This document shows, piece after piece, positions 22,584 to 26,679 of a stretch of DNA of 26,679 nucleotides. The first letter of the stretch is position 1. Every line of letters begins with the position of its first letter. This stretch comes from an uncultured Bacteroidales bacterium (lineage in GTDB: Bacteria; Bacteroidota; Bacteroidia; Bacteroidales; UBA932). Position numbers and translations under genes: made by a program. The stretch lies in NCBI GenBank assembly GCA_904501835.1, contig CAJGBW010000020.1, positions 1 to 26,679 of the forward strand. The letters run 5' to 3'. The notes beneath the pieces are model-generated. The model did no database searches, was not told the origin of the DNA, and saw only the letters and a list, made by a program, of their open reading frames with translations.

Positions 22584-23305
22584 GTCGAAACATTGTCATT
22601 ATCCCGACCTACAACGAAAAGGAAAACGTAGAGAAAATCATACGCAAGGTTTTCTCCTTATACGAGGATTTCAGTATTTTGATTATCGATGACGGCTCCC
22701 CTGACGGCACGGCCAACATCGTCAAGGGCTTGCAGGGAGAATTCCCCGAGCGTTTATTCTTGATTGAAAGAAGCGGTAAATTGGGCCTGGGAACGGCGTA
22801 TATCACCGGTTTCAAATGGTGTTGCGAACACGGCTACGATTATATTTTTGAAATGGACGCCGACTTTTCCCACAATCCGGAAGACCTTGCCCGCCTGTTG
22901 AATGCTTGTCAGGAAAACGGAGTCGGATTGTCTGTCGGATCACGCTACTGCAACGGAATCAGCGTCATCAACTGGCCCATCGGACGTGTTTTGATTAGTT
23001 ATTTCGCGTCTGTATTTGTACGTAAAGTATTGGGAGTCAAAGTGTATGACTCCACATCGGGTTTCATTTGCTACCGCCGCGAATTGTTGGAAACACTGGA
23101 TTTGGATAAAGTAAAAATGAAAGGATATGGCTTCCAAATCGAGATGAAATACTCCAGTTTGCAGTTAGGTTTTGGATTGAAAGAGGTGCCCATTATCTTT
23201 ATGGACCGCACCGAAGGTACCTCCAAAATGTCCAGCAGCATCTTCGGAGAAGCCTTCTGGGGCGTGATTGCCCTGCGATTTAGAAAGATTCGCCCCCGTA
23301 AATAA
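22580..23305 (+). CDS. Polyprenol-phosphate mannosyltransferase (GT2, DPM1-like)
   Basis: The enzyme moves mannose (or a related sugar) from a nucleotide sugar to a polyprenyl phosphate on the cytoplasmic side of the membrane. The 241-residue GT-A domain shows VIIPTYNEKENVEKII (about 6-21), IIDDGSPDGTAN, the metal-binding DAD at 93-95 within EMDADFSHNPED, GSRYCNG, and STSGFICYRRE. It has no C-terminal GtrA-like membrane domain, as in the short DPM1 type. The start ATG overlaps the tricorn stop (ATGA). Its stop is four bases from the convergent stop of tex, so this long plus-strand run ends with no visible hairpin. The product may feed protein O-glycosylation or envelope glycan synthesis, but this cannot be read from the window. 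Confidence 0.9.
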   Translation: MSRNIVIIPTYNEKENVEKIIRKVFSLYEDFSILIIDDGSPDGTANIVKGLQGEFPERLFLIERSGKLGLGTAYITGFKWCCEHGYDYIFEMDADFSHNPEDLARLLNACQENGVGLSVGSRYCNGISVINWPIGRVLISYFASVFVRKVLGVKVYDSTSGFICYRRELLETLDLDKVKMKGYGFQIEMKYSSLQLGFGLKEVPIIFMDRTEGTSKMSSSIFGEAFWGVIALRFRKIRPRK

Positions 23306-23309
23306 ACGA

Positions 23310-25475
23310 TTATTCGCGGACAAGGCGAAGACCGATGCGTTTACGGTCTAAATCAACTTGGAGTACAAGCACCTTGACTTTCTGGTGCAGTTTGAGTATT
23401 TGGGAAGGATTGGCCATCCCCTTCTGTCCCATTTGGGAGGCGTGAATCAAGCCATTCTCGTGAATACCGATATCCACAAAGGCACCGAAAGCCGTGATAT
23501 TGGTAACAATACCGGGGAGTTCCATGCCGGTCTTCAAATCATCGATATCGTGAATATCATCGGCGAAAGCAAATTCTGTCGCCTCGCTGCGTGGATCCAA
23601 ACCGGGTTTGCGCAACTCCTTCAAAATATCATTGAGGGTGGGAAGTCCCACTTCTTTGCTCACATAATCTTCCAACTGAATTTGGGAACACAGGCTTTCA
23701 TTACCAATCAATTCGGACGCGGGGACGCCTAATCGGGCAGCCATTTTTTCCACGATGCCATAAGACTCCGGGTGCACGGCGCTGGCATCCAAAGGATTAT
23801 CACCAGCTTGAATACGTAAGAATCCGGCACATTGTTGGAAAGCCTTTTCTCCCAAACGAGCGACATTCTTGAGTTGTTCACGATTGCGCAAATCCCCATT
23901 TGCCGTACGATAAGCCACGATATTTTTGGCCAACGCAGGACCGACCCCAGACACATAACTCAAAAGATAAGGGCTTGCTGTATTGACATTTACACCCACT
24001 GCATTCACGCAATACTCCACCGTATTGTCCAATTTTTCCTTGAGTAGTTTCTGATCCACATCATGTTGATACTGCCCCACTCCCAAAGACTTGGGATCTA
24101 TTTTCACGAGCTCTGCCAAAGGGTCCATCAAACGACGACCGATGGAAACAGCACCTCTGACCGTTACATCCTGCTCGGGGAATTCCTCACGCCCGACTTC
24201 GGAAGCAGAATATACCGATGCCCCATCCTCATTGACTGAAAAGACCTTTACCTCCGGAGACATGTGTACCATTTTCAGAAACTGCATGGTCTCTCTGCCC
24301 GCTGTTCCACTTCCCACCGCAATCACTTCCACCTTGTATTTCTCAATCATGGTCGAAAGTGCTTGAATACTTTTAATTTTCTCATTTTGAGGAGGATGAG
24401 GAAATATGGCTTCGTTGTGCAGGAGTTGTCCCTGTGCATCCAGACATACACATTTACAACCGGTTCGGAAGCCCGGATCGATAGCCAGCAAACGTTTTTG
24501 TCCCACAGGCGCGGCCAACAGAAGTTGTTTCAGGTTGTCTCCGAAAATTTCAATGGAGGCGATATCGGCTTTTTCTTTGGCCTCTTTGAGTACATCGCGG
24601 GTTATGGAGGGCTCAAGCAATCGTTTGTAAGCGTCTTCGCAAAGCATTTTCAGCTGTTCAGAAAGACCGCGAGAAGGTTTTTTCCCATTCTTACAAATGT
24701 CCATATAAAGCTGATAGGCCGATTTTTCCGAATCCGCATCAATATGCAAATTCAAAATCCCCTCTTCCTCTGCTCGGAGAACCGCCAAAAGACGATGCGG
24801 TGCAATGTGCAACAGAGATTCTGAGAAATTAAAGTAGGAACGATATTTATCCACATCCGGGTGCTGTGCGGCTGATTTCGTAACTTTTGCCGTCACTCTT
24901 CTTTTTCTGAAAACATTGCGCAGCATTTCTCTTACCTGCACACTTTCGCTCAAACGCTCTGCCAAAATATCACGTGCGCCAGCGAGAGCTTCTTCGGCAC
25001 TGATTCCTGTCGTATCATTTGCCCCGTTCGCCCCAGATTTGACATAACGCAAGGCTTCACGTTCCGGATCAAAAAGTTTCATTTCCCACATTGCCTGTGC
25101 CAACGGCTCCAATCCTTTTTCTTTGGCAATCGTTGCCCGTGTGCGCTTTTTCGGTCGGTAAGGAAGATACAAATCCTCCAACACACGAGATTCGGTACAT
25201 TGCTCGATTGCCGTTTGTAATTCCGGCGTCAGGGCTCCTTGCTCCTCGATGGTACGCAAAATACTTTCCTTTCGCGCCTCCATCTCCTCATACAACTGCT
25301 TATAATGCTTGATTTGAGACACTTCGACATCGTTAAGGTTCCCCGTCTTTTCTTTACGATAACGACTGATAAAGGGCACAGTCGAGCCGTCATCCAACAA
25401 ATCGATACAATTTTCCACCTGCCAGATTTTCACCTGGAGGGTTTGTGCTATGGTTTCAAAGTAGAGCTTCTTCAT
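23310..25475 (-). CDS. tex: Tex-type RNA-binding transcription accessory protein
   Basis: Tex is a conserved nucleic-acid-binding protein related to eukaryotic Spt6 and involved in transcription. The start is taken at ATG 25473-25475 (MKKLYFETIAQTLQ), giving 721 residues. The open frame continues 55 codons further, but that part is unlike Tex and covers the divergent promoter spacer. Domains in order are an N-terminal helical part with SRYRKEKTG (38-45), LYLPYRPKKRTRA, a YqgF/RNase H-like domain with IDPGFRTG (332-339), two helix-hairpin-helix motifs (about 495-565, with GVGPALAKNIVAYR), and a C-terminal S1 RNA-binding domain (about 648-719, with GIVTNITAFGAFVDIGI). It converges with the mannosyltransferase gene and diverges from the methyltransferase gene at 25593. 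Confidence 0.95.
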   Translation of the reverse strand: MKKLYFETIAQTLQVKIWQVENCIDLLDDGSTVPFISRYRKEKTGNLNDVEVSQIKHYKQLYEEMEARKESILRTIEEQGALTPELQTAIEQCTESRVLEDLYLPYRPKKRTRATIAKEKGLEPLAQAMWEMKLFDPEREALRYVKSGANGANDTTGISAEEALAGARDILAERLSESVQVREMLRNVFRKRRVTAKVTKSAAQHPDVDKYRSYFNFSESLLHIAPHRLLAVLRAEEEGILNLHIDADSEKSAYQLYMDICKNGKKPSRGLSEQLKMLCEDAYKRLLEPSITRDVLKEAKEKADIASIEIFGDNLKQLLLAAPVGQKRLLAIDPGFRTGCKCVCLDAQGQLLHNEAIFPHPPQNEKIKSIQALSTMIEKYKVEVIAVGSGTAGRETMQFLKMVHMSPEVKVFSVNEDGASVYSASEVGREEFPEQDVTVRGAVSIGRRLMDPLAELVKIDPKSLGVGQYQHDVDQKLLKEKLDNTVEYCVNAVGVNVNTASPYLLSYVSGVGPALAKNIVAYRTANGDLRNREQLKNVARLGEKAFQQCAGFLRIQAGDNPLDASAVHPESYGIVEKMAARLGVPASELIGNESLCSQIQLEDYVSKEVGLPTLNDILKELRKPGLDPRSEATEFAFADDIHDIDDLKTGMELPGIVTNITAFGAFVDIGIHENGLIHASQMGQKGMANPSQILKLHQKVKVLVLQVDLDRKRIGLRLVRE

Positions 25476-25500
25476 AATAAGCGAAGATACGAAATTTTTG

Positions 25501-25508
25501 TAACTTTG
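25501..25508 (+). promoter_or_regulatory. Possible -7 element for the isoprenylcysteine methyltransferase-like gene
   Basis: TAACTTTG matches TAnnTTTG, with a predicted leader of about 80 bases to the ATG at 25593. No -33 TTTG is seen at the usual distance. On the other strand, TATCTTCG just before the tex ATG is a one-mismatch candidate for tex. Confidence 0.35.
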
Positions 25509-25592
25509 TAAAGACGAAATGGCTTGCTTTTCAAGATGGCGTAGAGCGCACAAAGGAGATGAGCAAGATAAAGACAAGAGCGAATAAAAAAC

Positions 25593-26288
25593 ATGACAGC
25601 AGAGCGTAACAGATTGAGTCAGAAAAAACTTCTCACACAAGCAGTATTAAAATTCCTATTGGGCGTCATTCTCTTGGGCGCTTTCATCTTTCTTCCCGCC
25701 GGCTCATGGGACTACTGGCAAGGCTGGCTACTGATGGGCGTTTTATTTATTCCCATGTTTATCGCCGGCATCATTATGATGATAAAAAATCCCGAACTTC
25801 TTCGTAAACGTCTGAACGCCAAAGAGCAAGAGGGTGAACAAAGAACGGTCGTCAAAATCAGCGGTTTGCTGTTTATCGCCTGTTTTGTTTTGTGCGGCTT
25901 AAATTGGCGCTTTGAATGGTGTCTCTTACCGGATTGGGCAGTCTGGACAGCAACGGTTGTTTTTGTTGGTGCCTATCTTCTCTATGCGGAAGTGCTTCGA
26001 GAAAACACCTACCTGTCACGCACGATTGAAGTGCAGGAAAATCAGAAAGTTATAGACAGCGGTCTTTATGGAATCGTGCGCCATCCTATGTATCTGGCAA
26101 CCACCCTTTTATTCCTTACAATGCCCATTATTTTAGCCAGTCCCCTTTCCTTTCTCGTCATGTTAGGCTACCTTCCCGTCATCGCCAAACGTATTCGCAA
26201 CGAAGAACGCGTCCTACTTCAAGGACTGAAAGGCTACGACCTATACCTTCAAAAAGTAAAATACAAAATCATTCCCTTTATTTGGTAA
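25593..26288 (+). CDS. Isoprenylcysteine carboxyl methyltransferase-family membrane protein
   Basis: A 231-residue integral membrane protein of the ICMT/phospholipid methyltransferase superfamily, SAM-dependent enzymes that methylate small lipid or thiol acceptors. Hydrophobic segments lie at about 15-36, 44-64, 87-103, 114-132 and 167-197. The C-terminal SAM-binding signature is present: DSGLYGIVRHPMYLA (155-169), then RNEERVLL (202-209) and a GYDLYLQKVKYKIIPFIW-type tail. Prenylated cysteine is not expected in bacteria, so the true acceptor is unknown. It has its own upstream spacer, divergent from tex, and is followed by the 106-bp tandem-repeat region. The ATG start is the first in frame and gives a basic N-terminus suited to the first membrane helix. 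Confidence 0.85.
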   Translation: MTAERNRLSQKKLLTQAVLKFLLGVILLGAFIFLPAGSWDYWQGWLLMGVLFIPMFIAGIIMMIKNPELLRKRLNAKEQEGEQRTVVKISGLLFIACFVLCGLNWRFEWCLLPDWAVWTATVVFVGAYLLYAEVLRENTYLSRTIEVQENQKVIDSGLYGIVRHPMYLATTLLFLTMPIILASPLSFLVMLGYLPVIAKRIRNEERVLLQGLKGYDLYLQKVKYKIIPFIW

Positions 26289-26298
26289 TAAACGCGCA

Positions 26299-26325
26299 CC
26301 GCAGGCAAGTACCTCGGGGCTGCGG
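26299..26325. other. GC-rich hairpin after the methyltransferase gene
   Basis: CCGCAG (26299-26304) can pair with CTGCGG (26320-26325) across a 15-base loop. There is no T run after it, so it is not a standard intrinsic terminator. It may belong to the same repeated block as the tandem repeat just downstream. Confidence 0.3.
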
Positions 26326-26376
26326 GGATGCAGGTATGGCCTCGAACCAAACGGGGCATCATGAAAGGTGCAGAAG

Positions 26377-26412
26377 ATGTGTAACAAAAAATGGCTGTTT
26401 TGGGGAACACAT
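26377..26412. repeat. 36-nt dyad in repeat unit A
   Basis: ATGTGT (26377-26382) pairs with ACACAT (26407-26412); here the stem extends outward to 8 bp (AGATGTGT with ACACATCT). An inner AACA/TGTT stem is possible next to the outer one. Confidence 0.6.
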
Positions 26413-26482
26413 CTTCGAGGATGAAAACGCGAATCGGCCATAGAACGCGCTGCAGACGGGGTGTCGCAAAAAAGTGCAGGAT

Positions 26483-26518
26483 ATGTGTAACGGTTTTCGG
26501 CCGTTTTTTGGAACACAT
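26483..26518. repeat. 36-nt dyad in repeat unit B
   Basis: ATGTGT (26483-26488) pairs with ACACAT (26513-26518). The inner stem is AACGG with CCGTT around a TTTTCGG loop, the most stable inner stem of the three units. Confidence 0.6.
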
Positions 26519-26588
26519 CTTCGAGGGTGAAAACGCCAATCTGCCATAAAACGCTCTCCAGCGAGGGTGCGGCAAAAAAGCGCGGGAT

Positions 26589-26624
26589 ATGTGTAACAAA
26601 AAATGGCGGTTTTTTGGAACACAT
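26589..26624. repeat. 36-nt dyad in repeat unit C
   Basis: ATGTGT (26589-26594) pairs with ACACAT (26619-26624). The inner stem is reduced to AAC/GTT, with an A-G mismatch where units A and B have A-T and G-C. The repeat ends soon afterwards, and the remaining bases to 26679 are AT-rich with no supported feature. Confidence 0.55.
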
Positions 26625-26679
26625 CTCGGAGACGAATTATATAGATGAAATAAAATCGTTAAATTCGCAAGGTTAAATG

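Larger units (their letters stand above)
26349..26630. repeat. Tandem repeat, period 106 bp, about 2.7 copies
   Basis: Three anchors are exactly 106 bases apart. The ATGTGTAAC sites begin at 26377, 26483 and 26589; the ACACAT sites at 26407, 26513 and 26619. The full unit includes a GTGCAG-like start, the ATGTGT...ACACAT dyad, TTCGAGG(A/G)TGAAAACGC, then GCCATA(A/G)AACGC and a G-rich end. The left edge is a partial unit (ACGGGG followed by an AAAGGTGCAG-like stretch, as at the end of unit A). The right edge ends soon after the third dyad, near 26630. The period is not a multiple of three and no coding role is likely. Confidence 0.85.

Noticed and set aside
25476..25640. 55-codon N-terminal extension of Tex
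   Set aside because: It overlaps the start of the divergent methyltransferase gene and does not resemble Tex, whose conserved N-terminus begins at MKKLYFETIAQ.
26241..26624. Minus-strand open frames across the 3' repeat region
   Set aside because: They exist in three frames at once because the 106-bp unit lacks minus-strand stops, and one overlaps the end of the methyltransferase gene. This is a repeat artefact.
26349..26630. CRISPR array
   Set aside because: The period is 106 bp, the whole unit is conserved with no unique spacers, and no cas gene is near.
26677..26679. Start codon of a further gene at the window edge
   Set aside because: The window ends on ATG after a TAAATTCG sequence resembling a -7 element, but no coding sequence is visible to support it.

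Overview
The window looks like chromosomal DNA of a Bacteroidota member, probably order Bacteroidales. The protein set supports this: a rarA ATPase, a long-form QueA, DUF3467, a tricorn-type S41 protease with signal peptide, a GH78 lipoprotein and a Bacteroidales-type XRE regulator. So do promoter-like sequences of the Bacteroidetes sigma-AB type (TAnnTTTG near -7, one with TTTG near -33), weak ribosome binding sites and occasional TTG starts. No rRNA, tRNA, insertion sequence, CRISPR array or phage gene was seen. I cannot name the species.

Layout. (1) 54-2558: rarA on the minus strand, divergent from an unrecognised exported, probably beta-barrel, outer-membrane protein. (2) 2716-9135: a tight plus-strand run of a 23S rRNA m5U methyltransferase (RlmD type), queA, a PlsC-like acyltransferase and a GH78 alpha-L-rhamnosidase lipoprotein, closed by a strong 11-bp hairpin terminator. 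(3) 9210-9928: about 720 bp without a credible gene. It holds a GC-rich imperfect palindrome, an AT-rich tract with several dyads and direct repeats, and the best promoter of the window. (4) 9929-11872: an XRE-type regulator, a diverged dihydroorotate-dehydrogenase-like protein and pncC. (5) 11886-12962: an M19 dipeptidase on the minus strand. (6) 13093-23305: a long plus-strand run of valS, an ABC-F protein, rlmB-type methyltransferase, DUF3467, maf, tricorn protease and a polyprenol-phosphate mannosyltransferase. (7) 23310-25475: tex on the minus strand, divergent from an isoprenylcysteine-methyltransferase-family membrane protein. (8) 26289-26679: non-coding, with a 106-bp tandem repeat.

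How the genes fit together. Most are housekeeping genes for translation and RNA: rRNA methylation (RlmD, RlmB), tRNA queuosine synthesis (QueA), tRNA charging (ValS), ribosome-associated ATPase (ABC-F) and transcription accessory factor (Tex). Others serve genome maintenance and nucleotide hygiene (RarA, Maf, PncC), lipid and envelope work (acyltransferase, mannosyltransferase, methyltransferase), and peptide and glycan breakdown (dipeptidase, tricorn, rhamnosidase). Spacing within the runs is very tight, with start/stop overlaps at queA, pncC, maf and the mannosyltransferase gene.

The least explained parts are the 106-bp tandem repeat with a 36-nt dyad per unit (about 26349-26630), the dyad-rich spacer before the XRE regulator, and the dihydroorotate-dehydrogenase homolog that has lost hallmark residues. 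No complete new defence or mobile system is visible.
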